Shown: positions 15,769-24,713, counted from the stretch's first letter. The stretch is 64,000 bases of DNA from Bradyrhizobium sp. 141 (GCF_023074055.1 NZ_JADPKR010000111.1:1-64000), one strand, 5' to 3'. The notes: generated from the letters alone by a model not told the origin. Translations and numbers: made by a program.

Positions 15769-16480
15769 CGACGCGCTTCTCGCAATCGACGACCTGTGCG
15801 TAGCCTATGACGGCTCCAATGCGCTGAACGGCGTGTCGCTCCGCATCGGCAAGGGTGAATTGATCTGCGTGGTCGGCGCCAACGGCGCCGGCAAGACCTC
15901 TCTGATCCGATCAATCGCGGGGATCGTGCCGTCGTCGCGCGGTTCCGTCAGGATCAACGGAGTCGAGATCTCGCGGCGACCGCCGTGGGACATCTGCGAA
16001 ATGGGCATCGCTCAGGTCGCCGAGGGCCGTCAAATCTTCGGTGCGCTCTCTGTCAAGGACAATCTGCTGATCGGAGGCTCGCTGAAGCGGGCCAGGAACG
16101 ACCGGGCAAACACGCTTGATTCCGTCTATCAGCTGTTTGGGCGGCTTCGCGAGCGCCGCGACCAGCTCGCCGGCACGCTGTCCGGCGGCGAGCAACAGAT
16201 GCTGGCGATCGGTCGGGCGATCATGTCGAAGCCAGAAATCGTGATGTTCGACGAGCCATCGATCGGGCTGTCGCCGGCGCTGACCGACGTGATGTTCGGC
16301 GTCGTCAAATCCCTCAACGAGCAGGGCATCACGGTCCTTCTCGTCGAGCAGAATGTCGCCAAGTCGCTCGCGCTGAGCAGCCGCGGCTATGTGCTCGAGA
16401 ACGGCTCCGTGGTTTTGCACGGATCGAGCCGCGATCTGCTTGAGAACCCCGATGTCCAGCGCGCCTATCTGGGATTGTGA
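15761..16480 (+). CDS. livF: Branched-chain amino acid-type ABC transporter ATPase (LivF)
   Basis: This 239-residue ATPase has Walker A GANGAGKTS, ABC signature LSGGEQQMLAIGRA, Walker B EIVMFDEPSIGLSPAL and the switch LLVEQN. It completes the LivHMGF module. The matching solute-binding protein gene is not adjacent but lies at 22186, after the enzyme genes. Confidence 0.92.
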   Translation: MPDDALLAIDDLCVAYDGSNALNGVSLRIGKGELICVVGANGAGKTSLIRSIAGIVPSSRGSVRINGVEISRRPPWDICEMGIAQVAEGRQIFGALSVKDNLLIGGSLKRARNDRANTLDSVYQLFGRLRERRDQLAGTLSGGEQQMLAIGRAIMSKPEIVMFDEPSIGLSPALTDVMFGVVKSLNEQGITVLLVEQNVAKSLALSSRGYVLENGSVVLHGSSRDLLENPDVQRAYLGL

Positions 16481-16584
16481 GGCGCGCCGTCTCGGCGAGG
16501 CGTCGGGCAGTGCCGCTCTCGTCGCGCCGCCGTTTGGTCCACCGCTCCCCGGCTGTTGCAGCCGCTCTCGCTTGGGTCTCACTT

Positions 16585-17349
16585 ATGAACACTGCCACTT
16601 CTCTCCTGATCGAGCGTGATCAAGACCTGGTCACGATCACGATGAACCGGCCGCCGGCCAATGCGCTGAATGCGCAACTTATCGTCGAGTTGCTGGAGGG
16701 GATCCGGCACTTTGCCGACGACGAGAATCCGCCCGGCATCGTGCTCACCGGAGGCGGCGACCGCTTCTTCAGCGCAGGCGGCGACATCAAGGAAGTCGTC
16801 GGGATCGATGTCGCGAGGCCGCGCATCCGGTTCTTCCACGAACTCCTCGTGGCGATGGAGAACTATCCGGGCCCGATCGTCTGCGCCGTCCGCGGCTATG
16901 CGGTCGGAGGCGCCCTAGAGTTTCTGCTGCATGCGGACTACGTCGTGGCCGATGCAGCGTGCAAGATCGGGTTCCCGGAAATCAACCACGGCCTGCTGCC
17001 GGTGACCAAAGGCATGCGCCGGGCCGTCGAGAAGCTCGGCGTGCGCGCGGCGCAAGAGCTGCTGTATTGGGGCCAGCTCGTCGGCGCCGAGCGCGCTGTG
17101 GCTATTGGCGCAGCGAACGAGATCGTCGCGACCGAGGAGGTCGCATCTCGTGCGCGAGAGGTATGCGGTGCGTTGCGGCAGAAAGACCGCAAGCTGTTCC
17201 ATGCCATCAAAAGATCGCTCAACCTCACCGCGCGAATGAGCGATCAGGCGCTCGAAGAAATGACCGTGGCCGACCTCGACGCCTATGTCACAGACGAGAA
17301 CTCAATTAATGTGCGTGCGAGGTTTTTGTCAAAGAACAGTAAGGGCTGA
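16585..17349 (+). CDS. Enoyl-CoA hydratase/isomerase family protein (crotonase 1)
   Basis: This 254-residue crotonase-fold protein has the oxyanion-hole blocks FFSAGGDIKEV and VRGYAVGGALEFLLHADYV. Both glutamates used by classical hydratases seem present (GGALE and FPEINHG). The ATG at 16585 is chosen; a GTG frame from 16477 would overlap livF. It probably hydrates or hydrolyses a CoA thioester of the pathway substrate. The creatininase-family gene follows without any gap. Confidence 0.85.
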   Translation: MNTATSLLIERDQDLVTITMNRPPANALNAQLIVELLEGIRHFADDENPPGIVLTGGGDRFFSAGGDIKEVVGIDVARPRIRFFHELLVAMENYPGPIVCAVRGYAVGGALEFLLHADYVVADAACKIGFPEINHGLLPVTKGMRRAVEKLGVRAAQELLYWGQLVGAERAVAIGAANEIVATEEVASRAREVCGALRQKDRKLFHAIKRSLNLTARMSDQALEEMTVADLDAYVTDENSINVRARFLSKNSKG

Positions 17350-18144
17350 ATGATGGCACGCGGATATCCCGATCAGATCTATCTGGAGCAGATGAGCCAC
17401 GAGGAAGTCGCCGCGGCGCTGGCCGATGGGTGCACGACGGTGGTGATCCCGCTGGGGGCCGTCGAGCAGCATGGACCGCATTTGTCTTTGGGCATGGATG
17501 CGGATCATGCCGATGCTCTGGCCGAGCGGATTGCGCGCAGCCGCGGCAACACGCTGGTGGCGCCGACCATCAGGGCCGGCTGCTCGTCTCACCATCTGCC
17601 ATTCGCGGGTACAATCTCGTTACGGCCGGAGACCCTGGAAGCGATTTGTGTCGATTATTGCACAAGCCTGGCGCGGCACGGCTTCAAGCGCATCCTGATT
17701 CACTCCGGCCACATCGGCAATTTTCCGGTCCTGAAGGACATGCTCGATCGACTGCGTGGGGCCGTCCCCCCGGATGTTGCGATCCAGGCGTTCGTCGACT
17801 CGACGAAATGGATCGATACGTGGCGGGATGCGGTGCGCGAAGCTGGAGGAGACGTGTCGGCCGTCGGCGGCCACGCCGATATCGCCGAAACGTCGCTGAT
17901 GATGGTCATTCGGCCCGACAGCGTAAGACCGGACCGCTTCGAGGTGGGCCATCTTGGCGGCTTGTCGGAGGCTGATCTCGAGCTGATGTGGAAGAACGGC
18001 ATCCGATCGGTTTCGCATAACGGCGTGATCGGAAGTCCGTTCGGCTCGAGCCACAACATCGGCGAAGCGTGCCTCGCGGCGGTCGCCGAGTTGCTGATCA
18101 AGACCTTCGATGGCGAGGCCGGAGTCGCCGGCGCCCGCCGTTGA
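17350..18144 (+). CDS. Creatininase-family metal-dependent amidohydrolase
   Basis: Creatininase-family enzymes open cyclic amides or remove formyl groups with divalent metals. The metal motif GAVEQHGPHLSLGMDADHADA is split over residues 36-56, SGHIGNFPVLKDML is the second conserved block, and GGHADIAETSLMM supplies a further His/Glu pair. Length 264 residues is standard. Known members act on creatinine, formylated pyrimidines or inosose derivatives; none is implied here. Together with a luciferase-like monooxygenase it suggests hydrolysis of a lactam or lactone formed by oxygenation, which is an inference. Confidence 0.85.
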   Translation: MMARGYPDQIYLEQMSHEEVAAALADGCTTVVIPLGAVEQHGPHLSLGMDADHADALAERIARSRGNTLVAPTIRAGCSSHHLPFAGTISLRPETLEAICVDYCTSLARHGFKRILIHSGHIGNFPVLKDMLDRLRGAVPPDVAIQAFVDSTKWIDTWRDAVREAGGDVSAVGGHADIAETSLMMVIRPDSVRPDRFEVGHLGGLSEADLELMWKNGIRSVSHNGVIGSPFGSSHNIGEACLAAVAELLIKTFDGEAGVAGARR

Positions 18145-18206
18145 CGGTCGGCCCGTCCGCTGCGCGGCGAAGCTGCCCGCGGCGTCTGCCATGTTGCGAA
18201 TACTGA

Positions 18207-18221
18207 CAGCATAAAATTCGG
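18207..18221. promoter_or_regulatory. CAGCAT-AAA-ATTCGG half-palindrome upstream of the monooxygenase
   Basis: The left arm and spacer are identical to the palindrome at 11970-11984, while the right arm is degenerate. It sits about 98 bp before the LLM gene, a spacing similar to that of the first site. It probably marks a second promoter in the 167-bp gap between the creatininase-family and LLM genes. Confidence 0.4.
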
Positions 18222-18311
18222 AAAGCTTTACTCCGCGACGCGGCTTTCGGGCGAAAATATCGCCCCGCCTATGAAACCCTGTGCCATCTCGAAATCTAAA
18301 AGGATTGAGAC

Positions 18312-19445
18312 ATGGCACTTACGTTTGGGTTCTGGTCCGAACAGGAAACCCAGGTCGGCCACAGTTACTCGCGAAGGCTTCACGAACTGGTCGACGAAGT
18401 CCGTTTGGCCGAGAAGGTCGGCTTCGACTGCGTCGCGCTCTCCGAGCAGCACGTGGCACTGGGCGGGATCTCGAGCTCGGCGCCCGAAGTGGTGTTCGGC
18501 TATCTGGCTGCGGTGACGTCGCGCGTCAAGCTGCGCGCGGCGGTGACGCTGATGCCGCAGCGCATCAACCACGCCTTGCGTTCGGCCGAGCGGCTTGCGG
18601 TGACCGACATCCTGTCCAACGGCCGCATGGAATTTTACGGCGGCCGCGCCAACACCACCATCGCGATGCGGGCGTTCAACGTCGATCCGAACGAAACGCT
18701 GGCGCAGATGGAAGAAGGACTGGCGCTGCTGAAAACGGCGATGCGCCAGGACATTTTCACGTTCGACGGCAAGTACTACCAGATCCCTCCGCGCCAGCTG
18801 GTTCCGAAGCCGCTGCAGAAGCCGCATCCGGTGATCGGGATCGCGGCGACCAGCGAGCGCAGTCACGTCTGGGCCGCCTCGCAGGGCTTCGCCGTGATGA
18901 GCAGCAACATCTATCAGGGCTGGGAAGCGCAGCAGAAGCTGATCGGCGCCTATCAAAAAAACTGGAAGCGCGACGAGGGGGGGCCGCTGCAGCGTCCGCG
19001 TATCGGCATTCCGCTGTTCATCGGCATCGGGAAAACGGACGAGCAGGCCAAGGCGGATTATGCCGGCCCGCTGATGCACTATGCCAAGATCTCGACCGAT
19101 GCCTATCCGCGTCTCGCGGCGATTGCCGACGACTACAAGTACATGGGAGAGAGCGTGCCGTCGATGGAACGTGCCGCCAACGACTGGGACTATCTGGTCA
19201 ACGAGTCGGCCACGACGGTGTGCGGCAGCCCCGATACGGTCATTCGTCAGATCGAGAAGTTCGAGGCCATGGGAATCGACGAGGTGCTGCTGCACATGGA
19301 CTCCGTCCCGCACGAAAAGATCATGGAGGCGATCGACATGGTCGGTCGCTACGTCATCCCGCATTTCAACGACAGAAACAACGTCGTGCGGCCGACCGAG
19401 GAGATCCTCGGGCAGATCCGGCAGATGCGGACCCAGAAGCAGTAA
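18312..19445 (+). CDS. LLM-class flavin-dependent (luciferase-like) monooxygenase
   Basis: This is a 377-residue TIM-barrel oxygenase of the bacterial luciferase superfamily. Landmarks are EKVGFDCVALSEQHVALGG near residue 40, TSRVKLRAAVTLMPQRIN, LSNGRMEFYGGRANT and the C-terminal FEAMGIDEVLLHMD. Such enzymes use FMNH2 and O2 for Baeyer-Villiger, hydroxylation or desulfonation reactions and need a separate reductase, which the gene at 12502 can supply. It leads a four-gene run with a crotonase, an acyl-CoA ligase and a binding protein, with a 16-bp gap to the crotonase. The substrate is unknown. Confidence 0.88.
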   Translation: MALTFGFWSEQETQVGHSYSRRLHELVDEVRLAEKVGFDCVALSEQHVALGGISSSAPEVVFGYLAAVTSRVKLRAAVTLMPQRINHALRSAERLAVTDILSNGRMEFYGGRANTTIAMRAFNVDPNETLAQMEEGLALLKTAMRQDIFTFDGKYYQIPPRQLVPKPLQKPHPVIGIAATSERSHVWAASQGFAVMSSNIYQGWEAQQKLIGAYQKNWKRDEGGPLQRPRIGIPLFIGIGKTDEQAKADYAGPLMHYAKISTDAYPRLAAIADDYKYMGESVPSMERAANDWDYLVNESATTVCGSPDTVIRQIEKFEAMGIDEVLLHMDSVPHEKIMEAIDMVGRYVIPHFNDRNNVVRPTEEILGQIRQMRTQKQ

Positions 19446-19461
19446 TCCAACGGTGAAATCA

Positions 19462-20241
19462 ATGTCGCAATACGACTACAAGTACCTGATCGTCGAACAG
19501 CGCGCCACCGGCGTCGCGATCGTCACGATGAACCGCCCGGAGATCCTCAACGCGATCAACTGGGAGATGCACGAGGAGCTCGAAGACGTCTTCGTCAAGC
19601 TGGATCACGACAGTTCTGTCAACGCGATCGTTCTCACCGGTGCGGGCCGCGGATTTTGCTCCGGTGGCGATCAGAAGTCGCTGGATAAGGGAGCGCTGCC
19701 GTCCCCGACGCGCAGCGGTCGCCACCTCATCCGCAACATGCTGGAAGTCGAAGTGCCGATCGTCGCGGCCGTCAACGGTGTCGCGGTCGGCCTCGGTGCC
19801 ACGCTCGCGCTCTTCTGCGACGTGATCTATGCGAGCTCGACAGCTCGTTTCGCCGACACGCACGTCAATGCCGGCGTCGTCGCGGGCGATGGCGGCGCGG
19901 TGATCTGGCCGCTGCTGATGGGGCCGGTGCGCGCGAAGCACTATCTAATGACCGGCGAATTCATCTCCGCCGAGAAAGCGGCTGCTATCGGCATGATCAA
20001 CGAGGTGGTCGCGGACGGCAACGTTCTCGATGCCGCGATCGAATACGCCGAACTGCTGGCAAGCGGGCCGAAGGAATCGATCGTGTGGACAAAGTACAGT
20101 GTCAACAAGATCATCAAGCAGTACGCCCACCTGCTGCTCGACACCTCTGCGGCGCTGGAGATGTTGACGTTCAAGTCGCCCGAGCGGGCCGAGGCGGTTG
20201 CGGCATTCGCGGCCAAGCGCAAGCGTTTCGCGGAGCGCTGA
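19462..20241 (+). CDS. Enoyl-CoA hydratase/isomerase family protein (crotonase 2)
   Basis: This is a 259-residue crotonase-fold protein (GAGRGFCSGGDQKSL, NGVAVGLGATLALFCDVI). The two catalytic glutamates of classical enoyl-CoA hydratase are not conserved: the first site reads GLGAT and the second THVNAGVVAGDGGA. It therefore more likely acts as a hydrolase, isomerase or C-C lyase of the superfamily. It lies 16 bp after the monooxygenase gene and 1 bp before the ligase gene. Confidence 0.85.
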   Translation: MSQYDYKYLIVEQRATGVAIVTMNRPEILNAINWEMHEELEDVFVKLDHDSSVNAIVLTGAGRGFCSGGDQKSLDKGALPSPTRSGRHLIRNMLEVEVPIVAAVNGVAVGLGATLALFCDVIYASSTARFADTHVNAGVVAGDGGAVIWPLLMGPVRAKHYLMTGEFISAEKAAAIGMINEVVADGNVLDAAIEYAELLASGPKESIVWTKYSVNKIIKQYAHLLLDTSAALEMLTFKSPERAEAVAAFAAKRKRFAER

Positions 20242-20242
20242 G

Positions 20243-22108
20243 ATGAACGTCGCTGCGATGACATCCGGCGCTCAGTTGGCCGATACGACCGTCGTGCAGC
20301 TTTTGGCTGCGCGACTCGCGGAGCGGCCCGACAAGATCGCCTTGCAACAAAAGCGTCACGGCGCCTGGACCGCCATGACGTGGGGCGCCTATGCGCAGCG
20401 TGTCGTGAACTTGGCCAGCGCGCTGCGGCGTGCTGGTCTCGAGCGCGGCGATCGGGTCGCGATCATGGGCGATTCGTCCGAGGAATGGCTGATCGCCGAC
20501 ATGGCCACGATGTGCGCCGGCGGCGTCATGGTGGGCGTGTACTTCACCTCGTCACCCGAAGAAGTGGCTTACTGCTTCACGGATTCAGGCGCGAAGTTCG
20601 CGTTCGTCGGCGGGGAGCAGCAGCTTCGCATCGTGCTCGCCTCCGGTCAGGCCGAGCAGCTCCGCGGCATCATCGTGCTCGACCCGGATTGGACCGGCGA
20701 GGCCACGGCGTCGATCAAGTCGCTGGCCGACTTTGTCGGAGCACACGATGTCGACGCGCATGATTATCTGCAGAAGGAAAGCGCGACAGCAAAGGCGTCC
20801 GATGTCGTCAGCATCGGCTATACGTCCGGGACGACCGGAAATCCCAAAGGCGCTATGCTGACGCACCTTTCCATTCTCGCCGGCGTTCATTGCATCACCC
20901 TGTTCGCCCCCAGCATGCGCGAAGAGGAACACCGGGTGGTCGTGCATTTGCCGATGTCGCACACCGTCGCGCGCGGGCAGGCGACGACGTTGCCGCTGAT
21001 CGCCGACGCAGTTCCGTATTTCGGCGAGACGACCGCGGACTTCGCCCGGACGATCAAAGAAGTCAAGCCGACCTACTACATGGCGCCGCCACGTTTCTAC
21101 CAGCGTTTTGCGACGCAACTTCTCAGCAAGGTACATCCCGCCGGCGGTGCGGGAGATCAGAACTACGCACTTGCCATGACGATCGCGCGCAGGGCGCTCG
21201 AAGACCGACAGCGCGGCCACGAAGATGCCTTCGTCTCGAACCTGTTCGCGGCCTGCCGCGAGCAAGTTTTCCTGCCGCTGCTCGCGGAGGTCGGTTTCGA
21301 CGAGCTGAAGGTCGCGTTCACCTCATCGGCGGCGATGCCGTCCGAGCTGATGTCGCTGTGGCAGCTGTGGGGCTTGCAGCTCAAGGAGTGCTACGGCCAG
21401 ACAGAACTGGTCGGTGCCAATCTGGTGCAGATGGCGGAGTGGCCGAAGGCCGGCAACGTCGGGGTCCCGCTGCCGGATCCGGCCTGGGAAACCGCCGTGC
21501 TCCAGGACGGCGAGATGATCGTCCGTGGACCGGGATTGTTCGCGGGCTATTGGAACAAGCCGGACGAGACGAAAGCGGCGCTTCGCGACGGCTGGCTCTA
21601 CACCGGCGACATCGTCGAAGTGTCGCCGGAAGGAACCTTCAAGCTGGTCGACCGGAAGAAGGAGATCATCAACACGTCGAACGGCAAATCGATCAGCCCG
21701 ACTCAGATCGAAAACGAGCTGAGGCACAGCCCGTTCATCTCCGAGGCGGCTGTGATCGGCGAGGGGCGAAAGTATCTCACCGTCCTGATCGAAGTGGATG
21801 CCACCGCCACAATGGACTGGGCGAAGTCGCGCGACGACAAGATCGCGAGTTACGCCGACCTGGCAGGCTCCGAGATCGTCAACCGGCTGATCGAGGCGGA
21901 GATCGGCAAGGCCAACGGAAGGCTGGCGCGAGCCGAGCAGATCAAGGCGTTCCGCATTCTGCCGGAGGAGCTGTCGCTCGAGAACGGCGTGATGACGCCG
22001 ACGCGGAAGAAGCGTCGCAAGCAGATCAACGAGCGCTATCAGTCGCTGATCGCGTCGCTCTACGACGAAACCGAGGAAGAATTGATCAAGGCCGAGATGG
22101 GCCTTTGA
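20243..22108 (+). CDS. AMP-dependent acyl-CoA synthetase (long-chain FadD15/FAA-like)
   Basis: This 621-residue ANL-superfamily ligase activates a carboxylic acid to its CoA thioester through an acyl-adenylate. Motifs are YTSGTTGNPKGAMLTH near residue 195, LKECYGQTEL near 390, YTGDIVEVSPEGTFKLVDRKK near 455 and the lysine region TPTRKKRRKQ near the end. The sequence resembles the long-chain type more than benzoate-CoA ligases. Its start is 1 bp after the preceding stop. It probably makes the first intermediate of the pathway. Confidence 0.88.
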   Translation: MNVAAMTSGAQLADTTVVQLLAARLAERPDKIALQQKRHGAWTAMTWGAYAQRVVNLASALRRAGLERGDRVAIMGDSSEEWLIADMATMCAGGVMVGVYFTSSPEEVAYCFTDSGAKFAFVGGEQQLRIVLASGQAEQLRGIIVLDPDWTGEATASIKSLADFVGAHDVDAHDYLQKESATAKASDVVSIGYTSGTTGNPKGAMLTHLSILAGVHCITLFAPSMREEEHRVVVHLPMSHTVARGQATTLPLIADAVPYFGETTADFARTIKEVKPTYYMAPPRFYQRFATQLLSKVHPAGGAGDQNYALAMTIARRALEDRQRGHEDAFVSNLFAACREQVFLPLLAEVGFDELKVAFTSSAAMPSELMSLWQLWGLQLKECYGQTELVGANLVQMAEWPKAGNVGVPLPDPAWETAVLQDGEMIVRGPGLFAGYWNKPDETKAALRDGWLYTGDIVEVSPEGTFKLVDRKKEIINTSNGKSISPTQIENELRHSPFISEAAVIGEGRKYLTVLIEVDATATMDWAKSRDDKIASYADLAGSEIVNRLIEAEIGKANGRLARAEQIKAFRILPEELSLENGVMTPTRKKRRKQINERYQSLIASLYDETEEELIKAEMGL

Positions 22109-22185
22109 CGTCGGCGGTCGGTCCCAAAACGTACGAAGCTACCAGTCGAGATAAGATTTCACTCCTTCAGCAACAGGACATCGAG

Positions 22186-23409
22186 ATGACCAAGCGAAGC
22201 GGAATCACGCGGCGGACGATTGTCGGAAGCGGATTGGGAATTGCGGCAGGCCTGGTATCAAGGCCATCGTTTGCGGCGAACACGAAAGTGAAAGTCGGAG
22301 CGATCATGCCCAGCAGCGGCGTGCTGGCGTTTCCCGGTCAGGCCTGCGTGCGCGGCATCGATCTCGGCGCCAAATTCGCGCGTGAGAAGTTCGGCCTCGA
22401 CATCGAGATCGTTCACGCCGATACGCAAAGCCGTCCGGAAAACGGCCGGATTGCCGCCGAGAGCCTGATCCGGCAGGGCTGCACCGTGCTGATCGGCGCA
22501 TGGGATTCCGGTGCCACCATTTCGGCGCTGCAGGCCTGCGAGGCCGCCAAGGTGCCGATGGTGGTCCACATCGCGAGCGCCACCCAGGTAACTTCACAGG
22601 GCTTCACCCAAGTGTTCCGCTATTACCCCACGTCGCTGACCATCGTGCGGCAATCGTTGACCGAGCTGAAGTCCGTGCTCGGCACGCTTAAGGATCCGCC
22701 GAGCAGCGCCGTCGTTCTCCATCTCAACAACACGATGGGGCAGTCGACGGCGGCCAGCATCGATCAGGCGTGGAAGGAAGTGGATGTTCCGCTCAAGATC
22801 GCGCAGTACGTTGCCTATGACGAGAAGGCCAAGGATCTGTCGGTGGAGGTTGCCAAGGCGAAAGCGTCGGGTGCCGATGCTTTGATCTCGGTCACGCGCG
22901 TCAACGACGCGATCATGATCGCGCGCGAATGCATCAAGCAGGGCTGGGACCCGAAGATGGTGTTTTCGCCCAACTCCAACGGCGTGTCGGACAAGGCGTA
23001 TCACGACGCGCTCGGAAAGTATGGTGACGGTCCGGTTCTATCGGCGTTGTGGCTCAATCCCAAGGGCGCCGAGACCGACAAGATCATGAAGATGTTCGCG
23101 GCCGACTACCCGAACGACTGGTTCGATGCCAATGCGGGCTGCGCGTTCGAGGCGGTGCAGATCGTCGCAGACGCCATGACGCGGGCGGCTTCGCCGGAGT
23201 CAGCGGCGATTCACGGCGCGCTCAAGAAGACCGACATGAAGCCGATCCTGATGTACGGCGACAACACCAAGTTCGACGAGACCGGCCAGAACATCCACTG
23301 TTCGATGGTGATGCTGCAGGGTTTGAAAGGCAGGCCTCGGGTGGTGGCTCCAAAGGCCATTGCGGAAGCGTCGCTCGAGTATCCGCTTGCGCCTTACAGC
23401 AAACGCTGA
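22186..23409 (+). CDS. ABC transporter substrate-binding protein (HAAT type, Tat-like signal)
   Basis: The N-terminus carries a twin-arginine style signal (ITRRTIVGSGLGIAAGL, probable cleavage after SFA-A). The mature part is a type 1 periplasmic-binding fold (VKVGAIMPSSGVLAFPGQA, VLIGAWDSGATISALQACEAAKVPMV). Length is 407 residues. It is the receptor expected for the LivHMGF permease encoded 6 kb upstream, which ties transport and catabolic genes into one system. The 77-bp gap before it may contain its own ribosome-binding region. Confidence 0.88.
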   Translation: MTKRSGITRRTIVGSGLGIAAGLVSRPSFAANTKVKVGAIMPSSGVLAFPGQACVRGIDLGAKFAREKFGLDIEIVHADTQSRPENGRIAAESLIRQGCTVLIGAWDSGATISALQACEAAKVPMVVHIASATQVTSQGFTQVFRYYPTSLTIVRQSLTELKSVLGTLKDPPSSAVVLHLNNTMGQSTAASIDQAWKEVDVPLKIAQYVAYDEKAKDLSVEVAKAKASGADALISVTRVNDAIMIARECIKQGWDPKMVFSPNSNGVSDKAYHDALGKYGDGPVLSALWLNPKGAETDKIMKMFAADYPNDWFDANAGCAFEAVQIVADAMTRAASPESAAIHGALKKTDMKPILMYGDNTKFDETGQNIHCSMVMLQGLKGRPRVVAPKAIAEASLEYPLAPYSKR

Positions 23410-23481
23410 CGTCGTTACGGGCGGCCCAGCGAAAGCGTCGCGGGGTCGCGGTCGTCAAGTGCCCAGGCAGGGACGTGCGAG

Positions 23482-24342
23482 CTAGGGCAAACTGTCCGAA
23501 TTGATCAGGCGCGACCGCTCGGCAAGGAAGCGGCGGGGGCTCTTTCCCATCGTCTTCTTGAACATCGTGATGAACGCGCTGGGGGTTTCGTAGCCCAGTT
23601 CCAGCGACACGGCCTGGACCGAAGTGCCCGCCGTGAGGCGTTGCATGGCGATCAGAATGTGGAGACGCTGGCGCCAGCGCCCGAAGGTCATCCCCGTTTC
23701 CTTGGCGATGAAGCGTGCGAAGGTACTCTCGCTCATCGCGTAGCGCGAGGCGACTTCGTCCATCGTGCTGCGGTCGCCCGGATTATTCAACATAGAGGTC
23801 GCGAGGTGTTGAAGACGGGCGTCGGGGGAGATCGGCAGATACATTTCATCCGTCGTCGGCATCTGCACGAGTTCGTCGAGCAAAACCCGGCCGAGACGGC
23901 TGGTCGGTCCTTCCAGCGGATAGAGCGGTGGGAACACCGAGAGGCGGTGGATCAATTCGCGCACCAGCGACGTGATCACCAGCGTGCAGCAGGTTCGCGG
24001 CAGCATGCTGACCTGCGGATCGATGAACACGGTGTAGAGTTTGCCGAAATCGGCCACGCAATTGCTGTGCTGCACGCCGGCCGGGATCCATACCGCGCCT
24101 TGCGGAGGCACGATCCACAAGCCGCCTGGCGCCCGACACATCACCGAGCCGTGAGATGCGACGACCAATTGGCCTTTGCGGTGTGAGTGCAGCGGCAGGT
24201 CGTCGTTGTCTTTGCTAGTTTCGAGACAGAATGAAGTGACGGGACGATCGAACTGATCCGGATCGACAGGATCATAGTTGATCCGAAGATCGGGCAGATC
24301 CATTCGCGCAAAATCGCGATCGAACTCGGTCTCGGGCGGCAT
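23482..24342 (-). CDS. AraC-family regulator with cupin sensor domain (copy 2)
   Basis: This 286-residue protein is a clear paralog of 8728-9666. It shares the sensor block HRKGQLVVASHG, the WIVPPQGAVWIPAGVQHSN segment, a CCTL motif and an AraC DNA-binding domain (ESTFARFIAKETGMTFGRWR, SLELGYETPSAFITMFKKTMGKSP). It is convergent with the binding-protein gene and closes the catabolic island opposite copy 1. It may respond to the same or a related acid and control the island. An inverted repeat lies 52 bp upstream of its start. Confidence 0.88.
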   Translation of the reverse strand: MPPETEFDRDFARMDLPDLRINYDPVDPDQFDRPVTSFCLETSKDNDDLPLHSHRKGQLVVASHGSVMCRAPGGLWIVPPQGAVWIPAGVQHSNCVADFGKLYTVFIDPQVSMLPRTCCTLVITSLVRELIHRLSVFPPLYPLEGPTSRLGRVLLDELVQMPTTDEMYLPISPDARLQHLATSMLNNPGDRSTMDEVASRYAMSESTFARFIAKETGMTFGRWRQRLHILIAMQRLTAGTSVQAVSLELGYETPSAFITMFKKTMGKSPRRFLAERSRLINSDSLP

Positions 24343-24393
24343 TTCAATCCTGCCAATTCGTCAAGTCAGTCAAGCCTTGATGCAGATCCTGCT

Positions 24394-24409
24394 GCTAACC
24401 GAGGTTAGC
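24394..24409. promoter_or_regulatory. Inverted repeat GCTAACC-GA-GGTTAGC
   Basis: Perfect 7-bp arms with a 2-bp spacer lie in the 371-bp gap between the divergent AraC copy 2 and aceE genes. The position, 52 bp upstream of the AraC start and about 305 bp upstream of aceE, favours an operator for the AraC promoter. Nothing else recognisable was seen in this gap. Confidence 0.4.
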
Positions 24410-24713
24410 TGTTTTGAAAGGTCAGGTCACTAGTCGCGGCGAGCCGTCGAGTTCGCTGATCTGCGACAAGATGCCCGCTACTGCGGCGTGAGCGCTGAGC
24501 GATGCGGCATGCTGCGCCGTGACCAAGAGGGAGCACCTGTCAGGCGGCCGACGGCTCGATCACTCGCCTGATTAAACCAACAGCAGAGAATGCTGCGATG
24601 CGAGCCTCGGCGTCCTGCCGGAGCCGGGCAATCTGTCGGAACGCGGCCGTATTCAGCAGCACGTGCCATAGCACCCGATGCTACCAAGTGCGGGCTTTCT
24701 CGGAGCCCGACGC

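Noticed and set aside
17350..18144. Creatininase-family gene as a flavin-pathway deformylase (ArfB-like)
   Set aside because: The neighbouring ribB made this tempting, but that activity is archaeal and the local genes are catabolic. Only the family call is justified.
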